A stretch of 64,000 bases of DNA from Saprospiraceae bacterium (GCA_016708265.1 JADJGA010000012.1:779001-843000), one strand, 5' to 3'. Counted from the first letter of the stretch, positions 52,008 through 60,968 are shown. The notes: generated from the sequence alone by a model not told the origin. Translations and numbers: made by a program.

Positions 52008-53129
52008 ATGAAATCAAGTTGTAATTTCAGATTTGGATTCAAAGTTCCAGCTTTTGTCTTGTTAATAATTAGTATTTTGGTTCTGTTGGCAATTGGTTGC
52101 TCCAAGGATGATCCTGATGCTAAAGATAAGACACCTGAATGGGTTTACAAAACCGGAGAAAATGCATATCAGTCAAAACCATGCATTACCGGTAACAAAG
52201 TTATTGTTTGCAGTTATCATGATACTGATGATAAGTTACATACAACCCACTGTATAGATAAAAATTCCGGTGCTGTGATATGGACAAAAAACGATGGACA
52301 AACAACCAGGATCAGTCCTGTTGTTTATAATGATCTCGTGATTTTGGGAGGAGCTAATCCTCATGCTCTTGATCTTAATAATGGCAACCTGAAGTGGAAA
52401 TATACTGACGATCTGGTGCCAATTTCAATATACAGTAATCCATTGTTAAACGTTTCAAATGTTTATTTTGCCAGTCTGCTGTCCATCACCAAACACAATG
52501 CCGTAAATGGAAATCTGGTATGGGAAACAGAGGGAATTTATATGAATCTGAGAAATTCCAAAATAGTGCATCAAAGTGGCAGACTCTATTTCGGTGATAT
52601 TAACGGCAAACTTACATGCCTGAATGAATCAAATGGTGCTATAGTCAATACAAGGGAATTTGAAGGACCTTTTGCCAATTCACCACTTACGACAGCCAGT
52701 GAAATTTTCATTGGCATACAGGACGCTGACATTAATTCAAAAACTCTTAGATGTCTTAATCTTTCGGATCTTTCAATAAAATGGGAAGTTAATATAGGTC
52801 CTGTAGTTTCAGATATGGCAATTTCTGAAAATAAACTATACGCTATAGGAGCTCAGACATTGTTTTGCAGATCAGCAAGTGATGGTTCTGAAATCTGGAA
52901 ATACAGTATGACTGCTGGTGCAGTTTGTGAGCCCCTGGTTGTTGACGACAAACTTATAATTGGAAATGGTGACGGATTATATTGTTTTGATAAATTGAAC
53001 GGTAAATTGAAATGGAAATATCAGGTTCCCGGTCAAATTCAGTACGGTTTCAGTTCTCCAACTTTAGATAATGATAAAATTATTGTATGCTGCAGCGACG
53101 GAAATGTATACTGCTTCAAAATAAATTGA
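52008..53129 (+). CDS. PQQ-type beta-propeller lipoprotein
   Basis: A 373-residue lipoprotein. The signal ends in LAIGC (Cys31), and the mature start CSKDDPDAKDK carries acidic residues near the Cys, like the lipoprotein export signals that place Bacteroidota lipoproteins on the outer face. The rest is a propeller of PQQ-like (BamB-type) repeats: DKNSGAVIWTK, DLNNGNLKWKY, NAVNGNLVWE, SASDGSEIWKY, DKLNGKLKWKY. No catalytic residues of quinoprotein dehydrogenases are evident, so a binding or scaffold role is more likely. It leads an operon with two further lipoproteins. Confidence 0.85.
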   Translation: MKSSCNFRFGFKVPAFVLLIISILVLLAIGCSKDDPDAKDKTPEWVYKTGENAYQSKPCITGNKVIVCSYHDTDDKLHTTHCIDKNSGAVIWTKNDGQTTRISPVVYNDLVILGGANPHALDLNNGNLKWKYTDDLVPISIYSNPLLNVSNVYFASLLSITKHNAVNGNLVWETEGIYMNLRNSKIVHQSGRLYFGDINGKLTCLNESNGAIVNTREFEGPFANSPLTTASEIFIGIQDADINSKTLRCLNLSDLSIKWEVNIGPVVSDMAISENKLYAIGAQTLFCRSASDGSEIWKYSMTAGAVCEPLVVDDKLIIGNGDGLYCFDKLNGKLKWKYQVPGQIQYGFSSPTLDNDKIIVCCSDGNVYCFKIN

Positions 53130-53180
53130 AAAACAATAATATACATATAAATATATTTTTTAACATTTAAATTTATTGAC

Positions 53181-53801
53181 ATGAAAAACAATTTTATAAG
53201 TTTAAGATTTATGATCGTTCTCGCTGGGTTTTTAGCTGTTTTTGCTTTTGTAAGCTGTACTAAGGATGATGATGACGACGATGATGACAATAATTCAGCC
53301 CTGATCTGGAATGAAAACTGGCTTATCGGAACCTGGGAAGGCACTACACCATCAACAGTACAGCCTTTTGCAAATAAAAAAATAAAGATAGTTTTCAATA
53401 AAGCATTTTTGTATAAGACCGAAGTTGTTGAAGGAAATACGATTAAAACATTTGCTTACTCTGGTACATTTACGTGGGATGTAAGTGGCTCATCATGGAC
53501 TATGAATTTTGTTGACAGCGACTATCCCGTCTCTGGCAATAATTTTATAGGATGGCAGAGTGCTGAGATGGTTCAGGCAAATGTGAGTACAAATCTGATT
53601 TCATTGAGGATTAGTGACCTGTCTCAGACCGATCCATGGCATTCCTTTGAACTGGACTGGGGGCCTTATGTTGATTATAATAAAGGAGCACCAACAATTA
53701 TCGACTTATATGGAGATATTGAAATAGAAACCGGTGGAAACCTGCAAAGGGCTGATTATCCCCCAACTACGGGTAAAATGATAAGACTGACTAAGAAATG
53801 A
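53181..53801 (+). CDS. Hypothetical surface lipoprotein with aspartate tract
   Basis: A 206-residue lipoprotein with lipobox FVSC (Cys26) and the mature start CTKDDDDDDDDNNS, an unusual run of eight Asp. Acidic residues here fit outer-face export signals. The body resembles a small lipocalin-like or beta-barrel fold (WLIGTWEGTTPSTVQPF, YSGTFTWDVSGSSWTMNF), with the tail ending MIRLTKK. Function is not recognised. It lies 51 bases after the beta-propeller gene and 48 before the papain-like gene. Confidence 0.75.
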   Translation: MKNNFISLRFMIVLAGFLAVFAFVSCTKDDDDDDDDNNSALIWNENWLIGTWEGTTPSTVQPFANKKIKIVFNKAFLYKTEVVEGNTIKTFAYSGTFTWDVSGSSWTMNFVDSDYPVSGNNFIGWQSAEMVQANVSTNLISLRISDLSQTDPWHSFELDWGPYVDYNKGAPTIIDLYGDIEIETGGNLQRADYPPTTGKMIRLTKK

Positions 53802-53849
53802 CAAATTAAATTACAGGATAAAATTATTTTATAACTTTATATTTTCAAT

Positions 53850-55862
53850 ATGAAATCTATAATTTATTATTTCAGATTAAGTTTGATTTTTTTTGGATTA
53901 TTGATGATTGTCCTGATAAATGGATGCAGCAAAGAAGATCCCAATGACATCGACCATGACGAACCGGAAACAGTTTTAGCTACAAAATCAGCTACCATAG
54001 GAAGTCAGGGTGGAACTTTATCACTGGATGATGGCACTTCGGTAACAATAGCCAAAGGATTGTTAACACAGGAATACAGTGTGACATTAAGCAAAATCGG
54101 TAATGAACAGATATTCGGGTCTGTTGAAAACAGGAATTGTTATGATTTAAGTGGGCTGCCAGCCGGAATAAAAGCTACTTTGACTTTTTCTTGTCCTCCT
54201 GGTAAGGAAAAAGAATTAATAGGGGTATTTAATTACGATCCTGTTACACTTGAAGGAGATCAGCCTGCTTTTACATACAATCAGAATGATGGTAAAATTC
54301 AAATATTAAATATAACACTGCGTGATCCACAAGTACAGAAAAAGAGATGGATTATAGAATGGACTGATGGTTTTTATGGAGGAGCAAAAACTGTGATATT
54401 AAGTGTCCCTTTTTATACTCAGGCAGGTGGGTCATGTTGGGCAGCAGATGCTACCATGATGGCAAAATCACTCTACAATTTTTCAGGAATAGAAGTTGAA
54501 ATAAGTGATTTTCTCAGGGAGATGGGTTTAGGTATTGATGATGGTATTGATGGCTATAGATTCATGAAAAATCTACCCTGGAACTTTAAAAAACTGGTTC
54601 CCGGCGCAGGTGCTTTAACAGAAGCCTATTTTAGTAATTTTGCTTACTTTAAAAGTATTACAAAAAAAATTGATGAAGGCAGTCCTGTTTTATTGCAACT
54701 TTCGAATTATGGTCATGCTGTATTGGCGGTCGGATATAAATATGTTCCCGGAAACGGCTATAAAAACTGTGAGCTGATAATTCATGATTCCAATGGTGTC
54801 TTTCCTGTAAATGCAGTGAAAGGCACTATGTATACAAGTAGAAATTGGGATTGGATTTTTTTGGGTGGTACTACATTCACTATATACTACATGATGTATC
54901 AGAATCCGGGGATAAATAATGACGTTATATTGCAGACCATTGGATTTCCCACTGTTGGTTCTGATGATATGTGGTTGAAGTTGAATCAGGTAAAAGGTAC
55001 CATAAAGAACAGTTATTCGCTAAAATGGGATATAAATGAAGACAAAGGTTATTCCTGGTACGGTAACCTTGTTGGGTCAGCTGCAAAGAAACTTGATACT
55101 ATACCTTCAAATGTGAAGGAAATTGAAGCTCATGTACCGGTATACAACAGCGATTTGTCATCTGCTAAAGAATGTGTGGTCAATTTTAAGGTAACAAATA
55201 TGAAAACAAAAAAAGTTACCTATTCCAAAAATATTCCTGTCTCTATAGGTACTGACAAAAAACCAAAATTTATTGATATAAAAGCAGATACCTCGGAATG
55301 GTTGAAGAACGAAGGGGATACAACTGCAATTCCATATAAATTAGACTGCCAACTTATTACAACTTCAGGAGCGTACCTGGATGGCTGGAATGCTGAATTT
55401 TTAATAGATGGACAAACACCAGTAAAAAAGAACTATCTTAAATTTAAATTTTCTTATTTAGGTGCAAATGGCAATAAATATAAATACGATTTTGATTGGG
55501 CAAAATTAAAGAATTTTTTCACTTATTATGGTCAATGGAAGGGGAATACTTATAAATACCATGAAACTTATATAAATGAACAAAATCAAGTGGCAGGTTA
55601 TCAGGCGGATATAGAGTATAATACTTCCCGAACAAAGATATTAAACCTGACAATTAAATTTACTCTAAATAATATTGATGTTGTATATATTAAAGGTGGT
55701 GGAATGGATGTAAGTGAGGTTGCCGGTGAATATACTTACGTAAAAAATGGGAGTACTTCATGTAATAATTTGAGCCAAATAACTTTTGATTATGGTACGG
55801 GGACAAAATTTACCGGATTTTGTGAAAGCGATTCATATATTAGTTTAAAAATTGAGAAATAA
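53850..55862 (+). CDS. Lipoprotein with papain-like (C39-type) cysteine peptidase domain
   Basis: A 670-residue lipoprotein with lipobox INGC (Cys26) and mature start CSKEDPNDIDHDEPE. Residues ~45-165 look like a ZU5-type domain (ATIGSQGGTLSLDDGTSVTIAKG). Residues ~185-330 form a papain-like peptidase: Cys196 in GGSCWAAD, His289 in YGHAVLAVGY, and Asp313/Asn315 in IHDSNG. The C-terminal ~330 residues are beta-rich, of unknown fold. The catalytic residues appear complete. It would be an outer-surface cysteine peptidase or transglutaminase-like enzyme. It is last in the lipoprotein operon. Confidence 0.8.
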   Translation: MKSIIYYFRLSLIFFGLLMIVLINGCSKEDPNDIDHDEPETVLATKSATIGSQGGTLSLDDGTSVTIAKGLLTQEYSVTLSKIGNEQIFGSVENRNCYDLSGLPAGIKATLTFSCPPGKEKELIGVFNYDPVTLEGDQPAFTYNQNDGKIQILNITLRDPQVQKKRWIIEWTDGFYGGAKTVILSVPFYTQAGGSCWAADATMMAKSLYNFSGIEVEISDFLREMGLGIDDGIDGYRFMKNLPWNFKKLVPGAGALTEAYFSNFAYFKSITKKIDEGSPVLLQLSNYGHAVLAVGYKYVPGNGYKNCELIIHDSNGVFPVNAVKGTMYTSRNWDWIFLGGTTFTIYYMMYQNPGINNDVILQTIGFPTVGSDDMWLKLNQVKGTIKNSYSLKWDINEDKGYSWYGNLVGSAAKKLDTIPSNVKEIEAHVPVYNSDLSSAKECVVNFKVTNMKTKKVTYSKNIPVSIGTDKKPKFIDIKADTSEWLKNEGDTTAIPYKLDCQLITTSGAYLDGWNAEFLIDGQTPVKKNYLKFKFSYLGANGNKYKYDFDWAKLKNFFTYYGQWKGNTYKYHETYINEQNQVAGYQADIEYNTSRTKILNLTIKFTLNNIDVVYIKGGGMDVSEVAGEYTYVKNGSTSCNNLSQITFDYGTGTKFTGFCESDSYISLKIEK

Positions 55863-56037
55863 ATCAAAATAATGGCTCATAGTAGTTAAAGCTGGTTTGT
55901 ACCATACTGATGCTGGAATTTCTTCCACAAAATTTTTGTATAAAAAATAATAATTGTATAGGGTCTTAATCATTATTTGGGTGATCATATTTTTATTGTT
56001 TAAGATTTTCAAATGAGTTAGCAATACTTAATTAAAA

Positions 56038-56385
56038 TTGATTTTCTGCTTTGTATCCCATTTTGCTGTAATTAAAATTGCAGATATTGATACTAAAACT
56101 TATGACCTGAAAATAAATGTTAATAATCTGGCAATTAATGTAGGTCCCTGGAATCCAAATGCAAAATCAGCATATATTAAAAAAGCAGTGGTCAATATTG
56201 ATGGTGTCGACAATACATTAAATGGCAGTGGTTCGTGGACTATCCCGGTAACTTTTAACAAAAATTCTACCACAAAGACACTGTATTTTGATATTTATAT
56301 GGACCTGATCGGAAATAATGGAACCCCGTTAAATCAGCAGTATGCGCATTCATTTATGCAAATGTGGTTTACCATTGATAATTAA
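56038..56385 (+). pseudogene. Truncated beta-sandwich ORF, probable remnant
   Basis: The 115-residue frame begins at TTG immediately after an in-frame stop. It has no signal peptide although its content (LKINVNNLAINVGPW, VVNIDGVDNTLNGSGSW, FDIYMDLIGNNG) looks like part of a secreted beta-sandwich. No ATG precedes the conserved-looking part. It follows the lipoprotein operon and may be the 3' remnant of a fourth member. A short genuine gene cannot be excluded. Confidence 0.4.
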
Positions 56386-56783
56386 AATGGATTTAAAAAT
56401 ATAGTACTTTTAAGTTCCGGGAAGTGATGTGTCTGATATTATAATCTGTAAGCTTTTAGTAGCTTTTATCACTTCCGGAATGATCAGATAGCATTTTCAG
56501 GAAGGTATGAAAATAAGGGGTTGCATTTGTTTTTTGATTTGTGTAAACATGTTTTATTCATGCTTTCACATTCATATTTATTTTTTTGTCAATATCATAT
56601 CTTTAGGATGACAAGGTAATTTCAATTTTTTTTTCCGGTCAAAAGCCATTTTTAAATACCGGCATAACTATGTTTAGGTATTTTAACACTTTTCTTTTTT
56701 GTAATATATACCGGGTATTTCAGGAAAATAGATACTTTTGTCCCATCTTTCTCCTTTGACTGATTTTATTAAGCGAATTATTT
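56386..56783. other. Intergenic region with a 13-bp stem-loop
   Basis: No gene is visible. TTCCGGGAAGTGAT (56415-56428) pairs with ATCACTTCCGGAA (56468-56480), 13 bp with a single bulged G, closing a 39-nt loop. There is no T-run after it. Further on, TACTTTTG (56733-56740) is a -7 candidate for the EamA gene, but no TTG lies at the -33 distance. The rest is AT-rich. Confidence 0.6.
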
Positions 56784-57719
56784 ATGGCCAGCATTAACAC
56801 GAGACCGAATTCCACATTTTTAGTGATCTTAGCTTTTGCCATAGTTTATGTGGTGTGGGGTTCTACTTATTATTTCATTCAGGTGGCTGTCATTTCGATT
56901 CCGCCAATGATGCTTGGGGCTATGAGATTTCTGGCTGCCGGTTGGTTATTATTGATATGGTGTCTTGTGCGGGGAGAAAGATTTGGGACAAGAAACCAGA
57001 TATTAACCTCAGTGATTACTGGTTTGATGATGCTTCTTGGAGGGACCGGAGCAGTCATCTGGGCTGAAAAATGGCTTCCTAGTTCACTGGTAGCTATCCT
57101 TATTTCATCTTCACCTTTCTGGTTTGTTCTGCTGGATTTCCCTAAATGGAAGGAAAATCTCACCAATCGTTCAATTATTGCCGGACTTATCATCGGTTTC
57201 ATAGGTGTTAACCTGATGTTTTACGATAAAATAACTGCAGCTTTCAGCCAGGGCGGGAACCAGTTAGAATTGCTTGGTTTAGGAATCCTTCTGTTCGGGA
57301 CGGTCAGTTGGGCTGGTGGTTCTCTGGTTTCAAAATACAAGGCTTCCGCCACAGCCAATATGACCTCGGCAATCCAGATGCTGGCAGCCGGGACTGTGTT
57401 CGGAATTGGAAGTATTTTACTGAAGGAATGGAAAGGTTTTGAATGGTCTGAGGTTCCTTCAGGAGCATGGTTTTCTGTAGTTTACCTTGTAATTTTCGGT
57501 TCACTTATTGCTTATAGCGCTTATATTTGGCTTCTGAGAGTGAGATCGGCCGCACAGGTGAGTACTTATGCCTATGTTAATCCATTGATCGCTGTTCTTC
57601 TTGGAGTTGCTTTCGGTGGTGAACATATCACCCTGATGCAGGCTGCCGGACTGATTGTTATCCTCATTGGAGTGCTTATGATCAACCTCTCTAAATTCCG
57701 AAAGGTGGAAAAGCAGTGA
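56784..57719 (+). CDS. EamA-family (DMT) transporter
   Basis: A 311-residue inner-membrane exporter of the drug/metabolite superfamily, with ten predicted helices in two EamA halves. The first half starts VILAFAIVYVVWGSTYYFIQVAV with the family WGSTY motif and continues GAMRFLAAGWLLLIW. The second half includes SAYIWLLRVRSAAQVSTYAYVNPLIAVLLGVAFGGE, the typical second-repeat signature. It resembles YedA-like members; the substrate is unknown. G+C looks somewhat higher than the flanks. It converges on the SufT-like gene. Confidence 0.88.
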   Translation: MASINTRPNSTFLVILAFAIVYVVWGSTYYFIQVAVISIPPMMLGAMRFLAAGWLLLIWCLVRGERFGTRNQILTSVITGLMMLLGGTGAVIWAEKWLPSSLVAILISSSPFWFVLLDFPKWKENLTNRSIIAGLIIGFIGVNLMFYDKITAAFSQGGNQLELLGLGILLFGTVSWAGGSLVSKYKASATANMTSAIQMLAAGTVFGIGSILLKEWKGFEWSEVPSGAWFSVVYLVIFGSLIAYSAYIWLLRVRSAAQVSTYAYVNPLIAVLLGVAFGGEHITLMQAAGLIVILIGVLMINLSKFRKVEKQ

Positions 57720-57763
57720 TCATTTGATCTGTTGAAAAGGTTTTACCCTGTCAATAAAAACTA

Positions 57764-58075
57764 CTACCGATTAATAGCTATTTTCCCTTCAGGACTGATC
57801 ATGTCGGGATTCCATGGAGGGTCAAATATGAGATTTACATTCACTTCATGCCCTGTGTATACCTGTTTTACTGATTCTATAACATTCATAATAATTGTAT
57901 CTCCTATGGGACAGGCAGGTGTCGACAATGTCATTTCAATATCGATATTAGCTTCGTTATGTTTTATTTCATAGATCAGGCCAAGATCGACTATGTTTAT
58001 CTCGATTTCAGGATCTATCACAGTTTTTAATATTTCCCTTATTTTATCACAATGTTCTGTATTTGTCGATTTCAT
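57764..58075 (-). CDS. MIP18/PaaD-like iron-sulfur assembly protein (DUF59, SufT-like)
   Basis: A 103-residue cytoplasmic protein of the DUF59 family, which helps deliver or mature iron-sulfur clusters. It has VIDPEIEINIVDLGLIYEI and the conserved Cys55 in STPACPIGD, and closes with DPPWNPDMISPEGK. It is encoded 33 bases downstream of the multi-His membrane protein and in the same direction, probably one operon with the DUF2249 protein. The association suggests assembly or repair of a metalloprotein under oxygen or nitric-oxide stress, which is an inference. Confidence 0.85.
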   Translation of the reverse strand: MKSTNTEHCDKIREILKTVIDPEIEINIVDLGLIYEIKHNEANIDIEMTLSTPACPIGDTIIMNVIESVKQVYTGHEVNVNLIFDPPWNPDMISPEGKIAINR

Positions 58076-58108
58076 TTTAATTCTGTCCTGGTTTTGTGAA
58101 AAATGACC

Positions 58109-59104
58109 TTAAATATATTTAAAAAAAGCAAAAAATGCCGATAAACCGTATAAAAGAATAGCTTTATTCGTAATAACACTTCCCGGATTTTTACTGAATA
58201 CAATTATTAAACTCAAAAATACCGGTAAAATTAAATATAAAAATGAAAGCATCGAATGTTTCATCCCGGTGTCAAGCCTGCGCAGTTTCTTTTTATAGGA
58301 ATCATAAATAAAAACGAGGAAAAATACAATTGCAGTGATCACGGAAATAGCACCAGTATAAATGAACATAATATGCAAATCAAACTGCCAGTAAATATAA
58401 AGCAATAATAATCCTGAATTTAAAAAGTAATAGGCAAAACGCAGTAACCCAAAGCGCAGTTTATGAGAAACAAGGAACATCGGTATGAGAGTGATTGCTA
58501 CACCCATAACCAATTGTAAAAACCATCCCACCAGTCCTAATGCTGCGTGTATCTTCAGGAATCTGAAATTGCTGTTGTCGATCCATCCAAATCTGTAATT
58601 GAAAGCAAGCAAAAGTCCGATTAAAACCGTGATGAATAACCAAAAAACGGCAGTGATTATGAATTTCCCTGATATGTTTTTTTTCTCTGCTTTTTTGTAT
58701 GATAAAGCTATATTTATACAAAACAAAATGACTGAAAGAAAAACTGATGTGGAAAAAACCGGCATCAGGATCATAAATCCGGATATCCAGAATGATATTA
58801 TAAATCCGGTCAGACCAGCCACTAAAAACCAGAAATTGAATACTGCAAGGCGGTTGCTGTACAAACCGGACTCGAAAATAACAGGAATAAGCTGATACAG
58901 TGAACCCATAATGAACATGGTGATCCAGCCCAAAGTAATTATATGAGTAATAGCAAGTATCCTTGGATTGTAAAAATGAACGGTTAGAATATCGCTGCTC
59001 AGGAGTGTCAGAACCGATAAAACTATAAAAGATATGCTGCCGGCTATGAAATGAGGAAGAACTACATTTTTTGGCGGTGATTTCTGAATGCTTGCTCCGA
59101 TCAT
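58109..59104 (-). CDS. Polytopic membrane protein, heme-copper-oxidase/NnrS-like
   Basis: A 331-residue integral membrane protein with about ten helices. Conserved-looking histidines sit inside or near helices: PHFIAGSISF, ILAITHIITLGWITMFIMGSLYQ, FLKIHAALGLVGWFLQLVMGVAITLIPMFLVSH. This resembles CcoN-like or NnrS-type heme proteins known from denitrification and NO-stress loci. The heme ligation itself is an inference. It overlaps the DUF1858/DUF2249 gene by 4 bases (ATGA) and precedes the SufT-like gene, forming a three-gene unit. Its enzymatic role is unknown. Confidence 0.72.
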   Translation of the reverse strand: MIGASIQKSPPKNVVLPHFIAGSISFIVLSVLTLLSSDILTVHFYNPRILAITHIITLGWITMFIMGSLYQLIPVIFESGLYSNRLAVFNFWFLVAGLTGFIISFWISGFMILMPVFSTSVFLSVILFCINIALSYKKAEKKNISGKFIITAVFWLFITVLIGLLLAFNYRFGWIDNSNFRFLKIHAALGLVGWFLQLVMGVAITLIPMFLVSHKLRFGLLRFAYYFLNSGLLLLYIYWQFDLHIMFIYTGAISVITAIVFFLVFIYDSYKKKLRRLDTGMKHSMLSFLYLILPVFLSLIIVFSKNPGSVITNKAILLYGLSAFFAFFKYI

Positions 59105-59904
59105 TTTTTATAAATTATGAGGTCTACATTGTTTTCATCAAGAGTCTTTGAGATCAGAACAAAGGATCGTTTTTCCAGTTCACCAAGCAGGAACTGTGGT
59201 ATCCTTTTATGATGAACATACAAAGCAAATCCTTCAGCCAGATTTTCCAGTGCTTCCAGAATTGCAACCATGGGAAGTGGCATTTCCAGGTCCCTGACAT
59301 CAATCAATTTTATGCTATCGCCAAATTTTTTCAGTTGCAAATCAAATTCCTCTTTGTTTTCAAAGACAGTGAGATCTTTTACCGGAGATGTGCCCGGTTG
59401 ATTTTTTTTAACAAATAAAGTCTCAACAATATCCAGCCCTTTTCTTGTTACCTGAGCATTAAAGCCATTTTCTTCAAGGATCTTTATCAATGGAATTGGT
59501 TCAAATGTGTTGATCACCTTCAAAGCTTCATTATCAGACAATGCTTTAACGGACTTCATAATATCTTTGAAAGGATCTATACCATTTTTCAATGTCTCCC
59601 TGACATCTAGCTCAATGATTTTAAAATTTGCAGTGCTGAACTCTTTTCCTGCACTGATATCACTTTCCGGATCTGTGCTTCTTTCCACTTCGAAACCGAT
59701 TGATGACAACCTGTCAAGGATAACATCCGGTGTTGTACCACCTATCTTTGCAGCATCTGATATAGAAACCCTGCTTGCAAGCAGTTTTCGCAGGATTGGG
59801 TTTTTAAGTTTTTTAAAGTTTTTGTTTATTGTTGCTATGACATCTATGGAATCGGGGTTCATTCTGATGATCTCTGAAATTTTTGTTTCTGCAGTAATTT
59901 TCAT
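59101..59904 (-). CDS. DUF1858 and double DUF2249 domain protein
   Basis: A 267-residue cytoplasmic protein. Residues 1-70 are a DUF1858 (ScdA N-terminal-like) domain: ITAETKISEIIRMNPDSIDVI, a fold found in the NO-stress repair protein RIC. Residues ~92-165 (IIELDVRETLKNGIDPF, LKVINTFEPIPLIKILEENGF) and ~197-267 (IKLIDVRDLEMPLPMVAILEALENLAEGFALYVHHKRIP) are two DUF2249 domains, related to SirA/TusA folds. Such proteins accompany NO and denitrification genes in Bacteroidota. It heads the operon behind a strong promoter and a palindromic site. Confidence 0.82.
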   Translation of the reverse strand: MKITAETKISEIIRMNPDSIDVIATINKNFKKLKNPILRKLLASRVSISDAAKIGGTTPDVILDRLSSIGFEVERSTDPESDISAGKEFSTANFKIIELDVRETLKNGIDPFKDIMKSVKALSDNEALKVINTFEPIPLIKILEENGFNAQVTRKGLDIVETLFVKKNQPGTSPVKDLTVFENKEEFDLQLKKFGDSIKLIDVRDLEMPLPMVAILEALENLAEGFALYVHHKRIPQFLLGELEKRSFVLISKTLDENNVDLIIYKK

Positions 59905-59925
59905 TGCTTAGGTATAAGATATTAG

Positions 59926-59944
59926 TTATCAATAGTTTTGATAA
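59926..59944. promoter_or_regulatory. Perfect palindrome in the leader of the DUF2249 operon
   Basis: TTATCAA-TAGTT-TTGATAA is a perfect 7-bp inverted repeat with a 5-nt spacer, 22 bases upstream of the start codon and ~25-40 nt downstream of the predicted transcription start. The half-site TTGAT resembles that of the Crp/Fnr family, but the arrangement is inside-out relative to TTGAT-N4-ATCAA. It could be a repressor operator or an mRNA hairpin. Confidence 0.6.
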
Positions 59945-59973
59945 TCATTATTGATATTTAGATAAAATAAAAA

Positions 59974-60004
59974 CAAAGATAGGACTAATTTATTAAAAGA
60001 CAAA
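59974..60004 (-). promoter_or_regulatory. Promoter of the DUF2249 operon
   Basis: On the minus strand TTTG (60004-60001) and TATCTTTG (59981-59974) are exactly 19 nt apart. Together with rpmI's it is among the best promoter matches in the window. Confidence 0.8.
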
Positions 60005-60195
60005 AATATCTTTAATTATTTTTAAATTTATTGTTTTTGTTGTATAACTGTTTGGAAGTAAAATTCAACTTTAGCTGAAAAAGTTAAAGTTATCTTAATC
60101 TTGAGAATTATATAGCTGAAAAATTTCAAAATTAGTATTTTTGTTAAAAGATAGTTTTGAGTTTATAAATTGTTTTTGTCTTTAAGTAGTGAGTT

Positions 60196-60732
60196 ATGAA
60201 ATTTATAGTTTTATTTATTTTTGCAGGGTTGACAATAAGCTGCTCAGCTCAAAATTTTGATAAGAAATATAAATTAGGTTTTAGTTATGCTCCTGTGATT
60301 GACTATAAGTTTTTTAATTCAGAAAGTGGATATTATACCACCTGGGACCACTTTTATAATATAAATAGCAGATTACAGATTTACAAAAAGTGGTTTTTTG
60401 GAGCAGAGATTATATTTGCGTATATTGATGGGATGAAAGAGGATAATCCTTTTTATATTGGAGGACTAAATTTTGAATATAATATTTCCCATATTCGGAA
60501 ATTCAGTACTTATGCTAAATTGGGCTATTACATTGGAAATTTGGTGATTTACAGTAATCAGGCAGCTCAAAAAATCAATACAAATTATTTAAATGGGGGA
60601 GCAAATATTGAATATAATTTATTTAAACCATTGTGGATAAGTCTTGGTTTATCTGCACAATACCCACTTGCTGATATTTCAGATAAAGAAATATCTTACC
60701 AGGCTTATGTCGGGCTGCTGTTGAAGTTTTGA
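60196..60732 (+). CDS. Small outer-membrane beta-barrel-like protein
   Basis: A 178-residue protein with signal MKFIVLFIFAGLTISCSAQ, cleaved after SA or possibly lipidated at the Cys, and a mature part of alternating strands rich in Tyr, Phe and Gly (YKLGFSYAPVIDYKF, AYIDGMKEDNPFYIGGLNFEYN, AYVGLLLKF). The C-terminal aromatic residue fits outer-membrane barrels recognised by BAM. No specific family is identified. Confidence 0.62.
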   Translation: MKFIVLFIFAGLTISCSAQNFDKKYKLGFSYAPVIDYKFFNSESGYYTTWDHFYNINSRLQIYKKWFFGAEIIFAYIDGMKEDNPFYIGGLNFEYNISHIRKFSTYAKLGYYIGNLVIYSNQAAQKINTNYLNGGANIEYNLFKPLWISLGLSAQYPLADISDKEISYQAYVGLLLKF

Positions 60733-60811
60733 AAGTTATTGATGTTTTCTTTGAGTTCTTTTTTTATTTATAGAATCATTTATTTAAACTTAGGGAAAAA
60801 TTTATGATATC

Positions 60812-60967
60812 ATGAAAATAAGTAATAACAAAGTGATCATGATTTCGATGATATTTGTGATTGCAGGCAAAGTTCTTAGCTATTTATCAGAAATATTTCT
60901 TTTTTTGATTTTCATAGGAGTGATTATTTTAGTCGTACATAGATACAACAGTATCAAAAATGAGTGA
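60812..60967 (+). CDS. Possible 51-residue two-helix membrane protein
   Basis: The frame opens with MKISNNKVIMISMIFVIAG, a hydrophobic helix, and continues with a second helix (IFLFLIFIGVIILVVH) ending YNSIKNE. It closes directly before a strong terminator, which supports a real transcript. No family is recognised and the upstream region has no obvious promoter, so confidence is limited. Confidence 0.45.
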   Translation: MKISNNKVIMISMIFVIAGKVLSYLSEIFLFLIFIGVIILVVHRYNSIKNE

Positions 60968-60968
60968 A

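Noticed and set aside
57732..57974. 80-codon plus-strand frame opposite the SufT-like gene
   Set aside because: It is antisense to a well-supported DUF59 gene with conserved STPACP and DPPWNP motifs.
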